A stretch of DNA of 64,000 nt, taken from contig NZ_CP130886.1 in the NCBI RefSeq assembly GCF_030622045.1, positions 5,402,001 to 5,466,000 of the forward strand. The letters run 5' to 3'. The notes beneath the pieces are model-generated. The model saw only the letters and a list, made by a program, of their open reading frames with translations, had not been told where the DNA came from and made no database searches. Positions 34,191 through 42,646 of the stretch are shown in pieces (the stretch's first letter is position 1; every line of letters starts with the position of its first letter). The DNA comes from Planctellipticum variicoloris (GTDB taxonomy: Bacteria > Planctomycetota > Planctomycetia > Planctomycetales > Planctomycetaceae). The position numbers were made by a program, and so were the translations under genes.

Positions 34191-35660
34191 TCATTGGCCT
34201 GCCACTGGCGGCTGAAGGCCGCCAGTGTTTTCTGCCCGGCTTTGACCGGCCTCCCCGAAAATCCGTTGCCGTACGAACGCGTTCCGAAACCGCCCGTCCG
34301 GGTCGGCCTGATCGCAAATCGTCCGGAATGTCTCCAGTTCCGGGTAGAGCCGGCGAGCCGTTTCGCCTTCGATCGGGCACCACTTCCCCCAGTGCGGCCG
34401 GGCGTCGAACAGCCCGGCCATGCTGCGGGCGAGCAACTCTGCAAACTGAAAGAAGCCGGCCCGTTCGTCCGGTCGGGCGTAGCTGATGAAGCTGAGGGCG
34501 TACCAGTCTTCGTCGCCTCCGGCGGCCATCGAAATCCATGTCTCGTCCGGCTGCACTCGCCGGACGCAGATCGGGTAGTGATGCAGATAGGCCCCGCAGC
34601 CGGCCTCCAGTTCCGCCGACAGCCCCAGTTCGCGAAGCTGCTGCTGCCGAGTCTCGTCGAGCCCAGACCGGTCGCCGTCGCACCATTCGAGGAGCCCGCG
34701 GACGTAGCCGAGCGACTCCGCCAGGCGTGAGCGAGTGACGAAGACCTCGATCTCGATATGGCGGAACAGCTCGTGCTCCATGATGAGCATCTCCTGCGAC
34801 CGGTCGACGACCTTCCAGCCGCGGATCACAGTCCAGGGGAGGACTCGGCGATAGAAGAATTTCGTCAGTCGGCGACTGCGGAGGTACTGCTGGAGAAATG
34901 TCAGCAGAACGTGAAAGCTGATGTCGAGCGTTGCAAAGAAGTAGAGCCGGTACAGCGACGCCAGCAGGCTTCGCGGCGCTACCGTTTCCCGGCGACACTG
35001 CACCCAGAACTTCCAGTTCCAGGGGACGAGGAAGAACTGCTGCAGCGGATATGACACTTCCAGAGTCAGCACTTCGTCCAGCGCGTCGCAGCGCTCGAAG
35101 TGCTCTTCGACGTTGTAGGGCAGCCGGCACAGAAACCCGACAGAAACAATCACTCCCAGACAGCCGAGTGAACAGCGGGCGGCGGCCAGGTCCGGTCCCT
35201 CAGTGATTGTGCGAATGACCGGTTCGCCGGTCGCCGGGTCGTATGTGGCGACCCGAATTTCCGACATGTAATGGGACAGGCTGTGCTTGCCGGAGCCGTG
35301 AGTCCCGGTCGAAATTGCACCGGCGATGGCCTGTTCGGTAATCAGCCCCAGCGTCGGGAGAGTGACGTTGGCCTGCCGCTCCAGTTCTTCAAGCACCCGC
35401 TTGATCTGACACCCGGCTCCGACGCGGGCACGGACGCCCTCCGGCATTGTCGTCGCCTCGACCGAATTGAGCCTGCACAGATCGAGGACGACGTCTTCGC
35501 CCGCCGGGGCGCCGCTCCAGGAATGGAGCCGACCGATAACGCGAATGTTGCGTCCGCGATAAGCGTCGAGGATCTCGAGAACATCGGCCTCGGTTTCGGG
35601 GACGAAGAATGCCCGAGGGGTGAAGGAGAGATTGGCGCCGAAGTTTTGCAGGGCGGTCAC
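34191..35660 (-). CDS. FAD-binding oxidoreductase (ALO/GULO-like)
   Basis: A 489-residue flavoenzyme of the FAD_binding_4 / D-arabinono-1,4-lactone oxidase-like group. The FAD-binding region (about 1-175) contains FVPETEADVLEILD, RVIGRLHSWSG, GVRARVGAGCQIKRVLEEL and the typical GAISTGTHGSGK. A hydrophobic stretch (about 240-270) could attach it to the membrane. The C-terminal ALO-like region includes HWGKWCPIEG and LETFRTICDQADPDGRFRN. It probably oxidises a sugar lactone or alditol. The start is a GTG at 35660. The last 13 residues (NTGGLQPPVAGQ and flanks) are encoded by a REP hairpin, so the natural end seems to have been extended by insertion of that repeat. Confidence 0.85.
   Translation of the reverse strand: MTALQNFGANLSFTPRAFFVPETEADVLEILDAYRGRNIRVIGRLHSWSGAPAGEDVVLDLCRLNSVEATTMPEGVRARVGAGCQIKRVLEELERQANVTLPTLGLITEQAIAGAISTGTHGSGKHSLSHYMSEIRVATYDPATGEPVIRTITEGPDLAAARCSLGCLGVIVSVGFLCRLPYNVEEHFERCDALDEVLTLEVSYPLQQFFLVPWNWKFWVQCRRETVAPRSLLASLYRLYFFATLDISFHVLLTFLQQYLRSRRLTKFFYRRVLPWTVIRGWKVVDRSQEMLIMEHELFRHIEIEVFVTRSRLAESLGYVRGLLEWCDGDRSGLDETRQQQLRELGLSAELEAGCGAYLHHYPICVRRVQPDETWISMAAGGDEDWYALSFISYARPDERAGFFQFAELLARSMAGLFDARPHWGKWCPIEGETARRLYPELETFRTICDQADPDGRFRNAFVRQRIFGEAGQSRAENTGGLQPPVAGQ
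34203..34227. repeat. REP hairpin 1 of the RAYT-associated family
   Basis: CACTGGCGGC-TGAAG-GCCGCCAGTG: a perfect 10-base stem with a five-base loop. It lies inside the 3' end of the FAD-oxidoreductase coding sequence. Confidence 0.8.
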
Positions 35661-35693
35661 TGGCGCGCTTTCTGAAGTGTTATTTTGGGGGCG

Positions 35694-35720
35694 GCACTGG
35701 TGGCCTTCAGCCACCAGTGC
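35694..35720. repeat. REP hairpin 2 (inverted)
   Basis: GCACTGGTGGC-CTTCA-GCCACCAGTGC: a perfect 11-base stem with loop CTTCA, the reverse orientation of copies 1 and 3. It lies 34 bases upstream of the FAD gene's GTG start and 41 bases after the RAYT stop. Confidence 0.85.
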
Positions 35721-35760
35721 TCGCGAACCCTGCCAGGTGGGCCTGCTTCGGCACACCAGA

Positions 35761-36339
35761 CTACGTGAAAAACTCCCAGGGCAGGCCATGAATCCGAGGC
35801 AAGTCCGGATCGGCGTTCCGCCCCTCCGACTCGTACCAGCGAGCACTGGACCACTTCCAGTCGCTGGCCCGTACTACGAGGCCCCGTCGAACAGGATTGA
35901 GGTGAATGTAATCCACGGAGGCTCGCACCGCCCGCTCCGACGAGAGATTCCGATCGTATCCGGGGCCTTCCTGCCAGAAGCGAAAGACAACCTTGTCGGG
36001 ACGTTCTCGAATCGTGAGTCTCTGCAACAGATCCTTCTGAGTCGCCAGCAGAATGGACTTGATGCGTACTGAGAACGGCTGCTTGATCGCCTTCAGGAAG
36101 TTGTCGATTTCGACGGGAGTCGTCGTAGGAAAAACCAGCAGGTGGACGTGCTCGGGCATCAGGACGAACGCGACGAGTCGGTACCGCTGACGCTCGACGG
36201 CTCGATCGATGGAACGGAACAACAAGTGTCGCCAATTGTCGTTCGTCAGCAGCGCCAACTGCTGATAGCACGAGAATGTCAACTCGTGCAGGTCTCCCGG
36301 CTCGTGGTAGTGGCGGACCTGCTTGTGTTTCTGGGTCAT
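35761..36339 (-). CDS. REP-associated tyrosine transposase (RAYT, Y1_Tnp/IS200-like)
   Basis: A 192-residue single-domain transposase of the Y1/HUH superfamily. The metal-binding HUH motif is HVH (residues 64-66) in MPEHVHLLVFP, and the catalytic tyrosine is Tyr144 in VDYIHLNPVRRGLV, the usual RAYT context. A WKWSSARWY segment follows near the C-terminus. The start ATG at 36339 is preferred because the protein then begins at the conserved MTQKHKQVRHYHEPGDLHEL; upstream codons would translate a REP hairpin. RAYTs are usually single-copy domesticated transposases that act on nearby REP palindromes. The motif is intact, so activity is plausible. Confidence 0.9.
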   Translation of the reverse strand: MTQKHKQVRHYHEPGDLHELTFSCYQQLALLTNDNWRHLLFRSIDRAVERQRYRLVAFVLMPEHVHLLVFPTTTPVEIDNFLKAIKQPFSVRIKSILLATQKDLLQRLTIRERPDKVVFRFWQEGPGYDRNLSSERAVRASVDYIHLNPVRRGLVVRASDWKWSSARWYESEGRNADPDLPRIHGLPWEFFT

Positions 36340-36368
36340 GGTGATTAGAACCTCGCCGTGCGCGATCG

Positions 36369-36393
36369 CACTGGTGGCTGAAGGCCACCAATG
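36369..36393. repeat. REP hairpin 3
   Basis: CACTGGTGGC-TGAAG-GCCACCAATG: a ten-base stem with one mismatch near its base and loop TGAAG, in the same orientation as copy 1. It lies 30 bases upstream of the RAYT start codon. Confidence 0.8.
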
Positions 36394-36421
36394 CCACCCG
36401 AAAACTGCAATTCCCCCTGCC

Positions 36422-36991
36422 CTACCGCCCGACCCACGGTGGATCGGCGAACAATTGCGCCACAGGCATTGCAAACCCTGGTAGCACCGGTTCGCCGGTC
36501 AGGGTGTCTTGTGGTTTCAGCATCCGCGGCAGTCCCTCCGGCAGGTGCTGGTGAACGTGGCGGGTGACGGTGTCGACCACCCAGATGGCGGGGACCCCCG
36601 CCGCCCGGTAGTCGGCCAGCCGGTCTGACAGGCTCTCGCGCCGGTCTGGCGTCGACCCGACCTCGACGACCAGGCTGGGGGGCGTGTCGGTCACCAGTTT
36701 TTCGACTTCGCCGAACCGCCCGGGCGTCTGGAAGCAGGAAATCGCCGGGCAGTGGATCGTATCCGGGCCCCGGCGGAGGTGCAGGCCGACATCGAAGCAG
36801 GCCAGAACCTCAGAATTCCGGCGGAGATGGGCCGCGATCGCTTTGGCCAAGTTGTAGACCACGTTGCCATGCAGTTCGTCGGGCGGCTCCAACCGGACGA
36901 GCCGGCCGGAAGCGAGATCGAGCCAGCGTTCCCCCTCGCGCAGCAGCTCTTCGAAGTCGGCGGCGGTGACCGGCGCGGTGGAGTGAATCAT
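36422..36991 (-). CDS. Uma2-family (DUF820) putative nuclease
   Basis: A 189-residue protein of the Uma2/DUF820 family, which has a restriction-endonuclease-like PD-(D/E)XK fold. Recognisable segments are the N-terminal VTAADFEELLREGERWLDL, ELHGNVVYNLAKAIAAHL, PPSLVVEVGSTPDRRES and YRAAGVPAIWVVDTVTRHVHQH. Family members normally have a PD pair in a strand such as APDVAF; here the matching strand reads HCPAISCF, so the first acidic residue appears to be lost. The protein may be inactive or use a different residue. Uma2 genes are very numerous in planctomycetes and cyanobacteria and their role is not settled. It is preceded by repeat-rich DNA and followed by a REP. Confidence 0.8.
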   Translation of the reverse strand: MIHSTAPVTAADFEELLREGERWLDLASGRLVRLEPPDELHGNVVYNLAKAIAAHLRRNSEVLACFDVGLHLRRGPDTIHCPAISCFQTPGRFGEVEKLVTDTPPSLVVEVGSTPDRRESLSDRLADYRAAGVPAIWVVDTVTRHVHQHLPEGLPRMLKPQDTLTGEPVLPGFAMPVAQLFADPPWVGR

Positions 36992-37339
36992 GGACTGGCT
37001 CCGAGGGGATTTCCGAGTGCGGGCGGAGCTTTACCATCGGGGATTTGGGAGGGGGAGTCAATCGGGCGGAGAAGCGAGTCGCCAGAGGAATTGGCTGATC
37101 GCGAATCGCTGATCGCGGATTGCCAGAGAAAGACGGCCGCACGCTCCGACTTTCTGGTTCTCGACTCTGGACTCTCTTCTCTCGACTCCCCTCCGCTTTC
37201 CCCAACCGCACCGGCGATCTATACTTCCCCTTTCTCTCCGCCGGCCGGGACTGGACGTCCGTGCTGGCAGCCGGACTGGCCGCAGGCGCGGACGGTCCGC
37301 AATCGAACACCCGCCGGGCACGCCCCGGCGTACTGAGGA
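36992..37339. other. Divergent intergenic region with phrase repeats
   Basis: The 348 bases between the Uma2-like gene and aspS include 'ctgatcgcgaatcgctgatc' (about 37097-37116, continuing gcggattgcc) and a ctggactctcttctctcgact stretch near 37165-37190. These belong to the phrase-repeat type found in other gaps. The aspS promoter must lie here but was not identified. Confidence 0.5.
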
Positions 37340-39118
37340 ATGGCGCCCGTGCTTCGGACTCATACCTGCGGCGAATTGCGGTCGGAACATGCCGACCAGA
37401 CCGTGACCCTCTGCGGCTGGGTCGACAAGTATCGCGATCATGCCGGCATCGTGTTTGTCGATCTGCGAGACCGGTACGGCCGGACACAGGTCAAATTCGA
37501 CCTTGCCGAGGCGGACACGATTCAGCAGTGGGCCCGCGGCCTCCGTTACGAAGATGTGATTCAGGTCACTGGCAAGGTGGTCCGCCGGCCCGAAGGGCAG
37601 GAGAATCCCAAGCTGAGCACCGGCGGCGTCGAGCTGCTGGTTCGCGAGCTGACGGTCCTCAACAAGAGCAAGACCCCCCCGTTCGAACCAAGCACCACTG
37701 CGCTGCCGAACGAGGAGCTGCGTCTGAAGCACCGCTTTCTGGACCTCCGGCGGCCGGACGTGCAGACGAACATTATCCTGCGGCACCGGATGACGAAGCT
37801 GGTGCGGGACTACTTCGACGAGAAGCAGTTCCTGGAGATCGAGACGCCGATCCTGGGACGGAGCACGCCCGAAGGGGCGCGGGATTACCTGGTTCCCAGC
37901 CGGGTTCATGCGGGGATGTTCTACGCTCTTCCGCAGTCGCCGCAGCTCTACAAGCAGATCCTGATGGTGGCCGGTTTCGACCGCTACTTCCAGATCGCCC
38001 GCTGCTTCCGCGACGAAGACCTGCGGGCCGACCGTCAGCCGGAATTCACGCAGATCGACGTCGAGATGGCTTTCGTGCAGCGGGAAGACATCCTGCAGAC
38101 GATCGACGGGTTGATCCTCCGCATGGTCAAGGAGCTGAAGGGGCTCGACCACGAGCTGCCTTTGCCCCGCTACACGCACGCGGATGTGATGGAGCGCTAC
38201 GGCACCGACAAGCCCGATCTGCGGTTCGGCATGGAGCTGGTCGATGTCGCGGACATCGCGACCGCCTGCGGCTTCGGCGTGTTTACCAAGACGATTGAGA
38301 CCGGCGGCCGGGTCCGCGGACTGCGGGCGCCCGGAGCGGCGGAGAAGTACAGCCGGAAGGCGATCGACGAGCTGACCGAGTTCGTGAAGAACTACGGCGC
38401 GCAGGGGCTGGCGTTCTTCCGCGTGAAGTCGCCGACGGAGCTCGACTCGCCGATCGCCAAGTTCTTTTCCGCGGAACACCAGCAGGCGCTGATCGAACGA
38501 CTCGGAGGTCAGACAGGGGACGTGCTGTTCTTCGTGGCATCGACGCCCAAGGTGACGAGCGCCGCCCTGGCCGCATTGCGGAACCGGCTCGGCAAGGAGT
38601 TGGAGCTGTACGACCCGAGCGAGATTAAAGCCGCCTGGGTGCTCGACTTCCCGATGTATGCCTGGAACGAGGAAGAACAGCGGTGGGAGGCGGAGCACCA
38701 TCCGTTCTGCCAGCCGGTCGAAGAAGATATTCCGCTGTTCGACACCGACCCCGGCAAGATCCGGGCGCAGTCGTACGACCTGATCTGCAACGGCTACGAG
38801 GCCGCGTCGGGCTCCGTCCGTATTCACGATCCGGCCGTGCAGCAGCGGGTCTTCAACTTCATCGGAATCACGCCCGAAGATGCGGAAGACCGGTTCGGCT
38901 TCCTGCTGGAATCGCTGCGATACGGAGCCCCTCCGCACGCGGGAATCGCGCTGGGTCTCGACCGCTGGGTGATGATGTTTGCGGGCTGCGACAACATCCG
39001 CGACGTGATTGCCTTCCCGAAGACGCAGAAGGCGGCGGATATGCTGACCGGCGCGCCATCGACCGTGGACGCGAAGCAGCTTCGGGATCTGCATATCAAG
39101 ACGGATGTGCCGCGATGA
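37340..39118 (+). CDS. aspS: Aspartyl-tRNA synthetase
   Basis: A 592-residue class II aminoacyl-tRNA synthetase of bacterial type. It has an N-terminal OB-fold anticodon-binding domain (about 1-110, [25 protein letters not shown]). The catalytic core shows motif 1 near residues 140-160, motif 2 in [20 protein letters not shown] and motif 3 in [11 protein letters not shown]. The bacterial GAD insertion domain lies between about 290 and 410. Core motifs are intact, including [20 protein letters not shown]. The ATG at 37340 gives the standard start. It charges tRNA-Asp; whether it also charges tRNA-Asn depends on gatCAB, which is not in the window. The gene ends next to a gttgat phrase repeat that contains an insertion sequence. 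Confidence 0.97.
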   Translation: MAPVLRTHTCGELRSEHADQTVTLCGWVDKYRDHAGIVFVDLRDRYGRTQVKFDLAEADTIQQWARGLRYEDVIQVTGKVVRRPEGQENPKLSTGGVELLVRELTVLNKSKTPPFEPSTTALPNEELRLKHRFLDLRRPDVQTNIILRHRMTKLVRDYFDEKQFLEIETPILGRSTPEGARDYLVPSRVHAGMFYALPQSPQLYKQILMVAGFDRYFQIARCFRDEDLRADRQPEFTQIDVEMAFVQREDILQTIDGLILRMVKELKGLDHELPLPRYTHADVMERYGTDKPDLRFGMELVDVADIATACGFGVFTKTIETGGRVRGLRAPGAAEKYSRKAIDELTEFVKNYGAQGLAFFRVKSPTELDSPIAKFFSAEHQQALIERLGGQTGDVLFFVASTPKVTSAALAALRNRLGKELELYDPSEIKAAWVLDFPMYAWNEEEQRWEAEHHPFCQPVEEDIPLFDTDPGKIRAQSYDLICNGYEAASGSVRIHDPAVQQRVFNFIGITPEDAEDRFGFLLESLRYGAPPHAGIALGLDRWVMMFAGCDNIRDVIAFPKTQKAADMLTGAPSTVDAKQLRDLHIKTDVPR

Positions 39119-39141
39119 TGGTTGATCGTTGATGGTTGATG

Positions 39142-40500
39142 GGCCAGGTGTCAGTCAAAAGAGGTCACTTGTTTTGTTGCGCGATGGCGGCGTGTCGGTC
39201 AAAAGAGGTCAGTCGTGGAAACGCTTCTGCGGGACGTCATAGCAGTAGCTTTTGAGCAGCGGCTGCCGGCTCGGTTCGCGGCGGCGGAGCTGGTAGATCC
39301 GGATCCGGCCGGCGGTGAGATCCACCTCGCAACGGACGAGCCGATGACGCCAGGTCTCGCTCACGGCGTAGTCGCGTCCCAGGAGAGACACGTGACCTCG
39401 ATCGTCGGTACGTCGCAGGAAGATGACTGTCCCGGACAGCGGCTGCGAGAAGTCGGGGCGCCAGCCGGACGGCAGTTGCCAGCGCGTGGGGGCGGCTTCG
39501 ATGCGGCTGGCCGATCGCTGCCGGCGCGCCGCGACGAAGCGGTCGGAACGTTGCCGCACGTCGGCGAGAGATTGATGCTGAAAGCGGCTCCAGACCTTTT
39601 CCTGCCAGCGTCCGTTGTAGGCCTCGATCGCCGCCTGAAAACCGGTTTCGCGTGGCGGAGCGAAGACCACCTTCATCCCCAATTGCAGACAGGTCCGCGT
39701 CACGCGGCCGAAGCTGTCGGGCCACTGATGAGCCCCCTGAAAGATCGTGTCGTTGTCGAATTGAACGTAGTCCGGGAAACCGTGTTCGCTCCAGTGCGAC
39801 AGGAGGGCTGTGACTGTCTTTTTCGCGGTCCAGGAGTCGTCCACCCAACTGCCGCAGAGTCCGCCATGCAGGCTGACGGCGTTCAGGACTTCCACGTCCG
39901 TGCCGCCCTTGATGACCAGTCCTTCCACGATGTCGAAACTGTCCAGTTCGGCCCGCCCTGCGGCGACCTCCGCCAGATACCAGCCGCGGGGCGGCGCAGG
40001 CCGGCGGACACGACGCCCCGCGTCCAGAACTCCCCGGCGTTCCAGGATGCGGCCAATGGTGCGGATCGCCGGGACCGTGGCGAGTCCGAGCACCTGCTGA
40101 CGTTCGAGCAGGGTACGATGAATCGCCGCAGCCCCGAACTCGCCCAGGTCGCTCTGGTCTCGCAGTTCCCGGCGCAGTTGCAGAACCAGCTCTTCGACGT
40201 CCGGCGGCGTCGCCTGAACAGCACGACGTCCGCCGCGCGTTTCCGACCAGTCCACGCGATCCAGCCGCTGGTCGCCGGCTCGCACTACCCAGCGCTGCAC
40301 CGTCGCCAGACTGACGCCGTGTCGAGCCGCGACCGCCCTCATCGAAGTTCCTTGCCGAACCGCGGCGACCAGCGCCTTCCGGAGCAGTTCGTCCCGCAGT
40401 TTTTGCTCATCGATCTTGCCTTGAACGGGAGGTCATTTCCCTCACAGCATGACCTCCTTTGACTGACACTCAAGCGACCTCTTTTGACTGGCACCTGGCC
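39142..40500 (-). mobile_element. Insertion sequence (1,359 bp) with a DDE transposase
   Basis: The ends are inverted repeats: the left end begins GGCCAGGTGTCAGTCAAAAG and the reverse complement of the right end begins GGCCAGGTGCCAGTCAAAAG, continuing AGGTC on both. Each end has a second internal copy of the (T)CAGTCAAAAGAGGTCA box: 39195-39211 on the left and 40450-40467 on the right. The element is flanked by a direct GTTGATG on both sides (39135-39141 and 40501-40507). This may be a 7-bp target duplication, although the target is itself a gttgatg tandem. The integrase-like transposase suggests an IS481/IS3-related group. Confidence 0.85.
39209..40342 (-). CDS. DDE integrase-type transposase
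   Basis: A 377-residue transposase. An N-terminal helix-turn-helix (MRAVAARHGVSLATVQRWV) and a linker are followed by an rve-type integrase core. The acidic triad is probably the Asp in LDSFDIVEG, the first Asp of VQFDNDTIFQG and the Glu of GFQAAIEAYNGRWQEKVW. A basic C-terminal region ends KSYCYDVPQKRFHD. The frame is open upstream for about 30 more codons (DEQKLRDELLRKALVAAVRQG) that look like part of the protein, but they contain no ATG, GTG or TTG. Either the listed ATG is the start or initiation is unusual. The gene lies wholly within the 1,359-bp insertion sequence. Confidence 0.88.
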   Translation of the reverse strand: MRAVAARHGVSLATVQRWVVRAGDQRLDRVDWSETRGGRRAVQATPPDVEELVLQLRRELRDQSDLGEFGAAAIHRTLLERQQVLGLATVPAIRTIGRILERRGVLDAGRRVRRPAPPRGWYLAEVAAGRAELDSFDIVEGLVIKGGTDVEVLNAVSLHGGLCGSWVDDSWTAKKTVTALLSHWSEHGFPDYVQFDNDTIFQGAHQWPDSFGRVTRTCLQLGMKVVFAPPRETGFQAAIEAYNGRWQEKVWSRFQHQSLADVRQRSDRFVAARRQRSASRIEAAPTRWQLPSGWRPDFSQPLSGTVIFLRRTDDRGHVSLLGRDYAVSETWRHRLVRCEVDLTAGRIRIYQLRRREPSRQPLLKSYCYDVPQKRFHD

Positions 40501-40632
40501 GTTGATGGTTGACGGCTGGCCCAAAGACATGAACGTCATTCTCTGACCATCGACGATCGACCATCAACGAATCCTTGCCTTGTCCCGCCGCGTCCCGCAA
40601 ACTGGGGTCAGAATCTTCGAAGGGAAGCTGAC

Positions 40633-42414
40633 GTGGGGCGGTGCAGCGGGCGGGTGATGGCTCAGGTTTTGCTGGCCGGTGCAGTCTGCTGCGTCGTCGC
40701 GCTGACGGTTTGCGTTCCGGAGACCATTGCTGAGGAATTGGAACAGGGACCGTCGGGGCGGCGTCATCGGCGCCCGGCGGCGCTGGCGCTGCTGGGGACC
40801 GGTCGCCATGTGGTCGTCGCCAATGAGCGCTCCGGGAGTCTCAGCGTTCTAGACTGGCTGGCGGGGCGAGTTGTCGCCGAGCAGGACATCGGTCGCGCGC
40901 TGGTCGACGTAGTCCCTTGGGGCGGCGACAAGCTTCTGGCACTGGACGGTACGGCTCACGAATTGATCGTGCTGTCGGCCGCCGAGCCGGAACAACTGGA
41001 GGTTCTGCGGCGGATTCGCGTGGCCGAGCATCCGGCGATGGTCCGGTTGAACCCGCAGCAGACGCTGGTTGCTGTGGCGTCGCTCTGGTCGCAGACGGTG
41101 ACCGTCCTGTCGACGGCGGACTTGGTCGACGAGTTTCCCCGTCCTGAGTCTGTCGAACTGCCGTTCTGTCCGCGGGCCTGCGTCTGGAATTCGGACGGCG
41201 GCCGGTTGATCGTCGCCGACGCGTTCGGCGGACGGCTCGCGGTGCTGGAACTTTCGCCGCTACGTGTCACCACGTTGCAGAAGGTCCCAGGGCACAACAT
41301 TCGCGGCCTGGCGCCGTCCCACGATGGCGACCGGTTGCTGCTGGCCCAGCAGTATGTCCACGACAACTCGGAGACGTCCCGCGACGACATCCACTGGGGG
41401 ACCCTGCTCAATAACATGGTGCGGACTGTCAGCATGGTCGACGTCGCCAATCCGGACGCCGATCTGCGCGATCGGAGCCGGACGCTGTTCCTGGGCGACG
41501 TCGAGCGGGGAGGGGCCGACCCGGCCGGACTGCTGGTGCGTTCGAATGGGAAGCTGATCGTGCCGCTGGCGGGCGTCAACGAAGTGGCGATCGACCGCAG
41601 CCTGGGGTTTGAGTGGAAGCGGGTTGCGGTCGGTCGCCGACCGACCGCGCTGGCGCTCACGCCGGATGAAGCGACGCTGCTGGTCGCGAATACGCTGGAC
41701 GATTCGGTCTCGGTGATCGACGTCGCGGCGGGCCAGGAAGTCCAGCGGATAGCGCTGGGGGCCGCACCGGAGCTGACGGCCGTCGATCGCGGCGAACGGC
41801 TGTTTTACGATGGCACACGCTCGCATGACGCGTGGCTGAGCTGTCAGAGTTGCCATACCGACGGGCACACGGCCGGCATTCTCATCGACAATTCGACGGA
41901 CGGCGGCTTTGACTATACCCGCAAGCGAACTCTCAGCCTGCGCGGCATCGCCGAGACCGGGCCCTATGCCTGGACTGGCGCCGTGAAGTCGCTCAAACGT
42001 CAGATGCAGATTTCGACCGAATCGACGATGCGCGGCGAGCCTCTGACCGACGAGCAGGCCGCCGATCTGGCGGCGTATGTGGAAACGCTGCCGGCGACGC
42101 CTCGGATCGCCGCGGCCCGACCGGAGGTGGCCGAGGCCGGTCGAAAGCTCTTCCGGGAGCTGCGCTGCGATCGCTGCCATGCGGAGCCCGAATATACGAC
42201 GCCGCTGACCTATGACGTGGGTCTCGTCGACGAAGCCGGTCGGAAGCAGTTTAATCCTCCGTCGCTGCGCGGCGTGCGCTTCCAGAGCTCGTGGTTTCAC
42301 GACGGACGGGCGAAGTCGCTGGAGGCGGTCTTCCGGAAGTTCGAGCATCAGTTGCCGCGGAAACTGAGCGACGCCGAGCTGGACCGGCTCGTGGAGTTCC
42401 TGCGGGGTTTGTAG
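40633..42414 (+). CDS. Exported di-heme cytochrome with an N-terminal beta-propeller
   Basis: A 593-residue exported protein. A GTG at 40633 with AGGGAAG upstream is listed; an ATG at 40657 is equally possible. Both leave a signal peptide (MAQVLLAGAVCCVVALTVC region). Residues ~40-390 are YncE/40-residue beta-propeller repeats (VVVANERSGSLSVLDW, LLVANTLDDSVSVIDVAAG). The C-terminal ~200 residues are cytochrome c peroxidase/MauG-like, with two heme motifs, CQSCH and CDRCH, and the segments FNPPSLRGVRFQSSWFHDGR and LSDAELDRLVEFL. It probably transfers electrons or oxidises a substrate in the periplasm. The partner is unknown. It starts just after the phrase repeat carrying the insertion sequence. 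Confidence 0.85.
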   Translation: MGRCSGRVMAQVLLAGAVCCVVALTVCVPETIAEELEQGPSGRRHRRPAALALLGTGRHVVVANERSGSLSVLDWLAGRVVAEQDIGRALVDVVPWGGDKLLALDGTAHELIVLSAAEPEQLEVLRRIRVAEHPAMVRLNPQQTLVAVASLWSQTVTVLSTADLVDEFPRPESVELPFCPRACVWNSDGGRLIVADAFGGRLAVLELSPLRVTTLQKVPGHNIRGLAPSHDGDRLLLAQQYVHDNSETSRDDIHWGTLLNNMVRTVSMVDVANPDADLRDRSRTLFLGDVERGGADPAGLLVRSNGKLIVPLAGVNEVAIDRSLGFEWKRVAVGRRPTALALTPDEATLLVANTLDDSVSVIDVAAGQEVQRIALGAAPELTAVDRGERLFYDGTRSHDAWLSCQSCHTDGHTAGILIDNSTDGGFDYTRKRTLSLRGIAETGPYAWTGAVKSLKRQMQISTESTMRGEPLTDEQAADLAAYVETLPATPRIAAARPEVAEAGRKLFRELRCDRCHAEPEYTTPLTYDVGLVDEAGRKQFNPPSLRGVRFQSSWFHDGRAKSLEAVFRKFEHQLPRKLSDAELDRLVEFLRGL

Positions 42415-42439
42415 GTCAACACCTGCTTCGCAGAGTGGC

Positions 42440-42460
42440 GATCGGCAGATTCTGCCGATC
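42440..42460. terminator. Palindrome after the cytochrome gene
   Basis: Arms GATCGGCAGA and TCTGCCGATC flank a single T, 26 bases after the cytochrome stop codon. There is no T-run, so it may be a transcript-end stem or a binding site instead of a classical terminator. Confidence 0.4.
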
Positions 42461-42646
42461 GGTCGCTCCGGAAAACTCCCCCCGGTCCACACGTCCGTCA
42501 CGGGGAGTGCCGTTACACCTTCGGTTGCCCGCAATTCGGTCTTGCCCGGACATTGCGGCAGCGAAGGAAGACCGATGCATTCCCCCATCGGGACAGTTGA
42601 TTCCCGCGGTCCGCGTTCTGCGCGGCCGCGTTCAGGGAGGATGGGG

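Larger units (their letters stand above)
35694..36393 (-). mobile_element. REP-RAYT-REP unit
   Basis: A RAYT transposase gene (35761-36339, minus strand) is flanked by two hairpins of one family in opposite orientation: 35694-35720 and 36369-36393. A third copy is 1.5 kb away at 34203-34227. The arrangement matches REPtron/BIME-like units, in which the transposase mobilises the small hairpins in trans. Confidence 0.75.

Noticed and set aside
37058-39094. Long minus-strand open frame (678 codons) antisense to aspS
   Set aside because: It is a shadow of the GC-rich aspS codons; the translation is rich in Arg, Val, His and Gln with no motif, while the plus strand encodes a complete synthetase.
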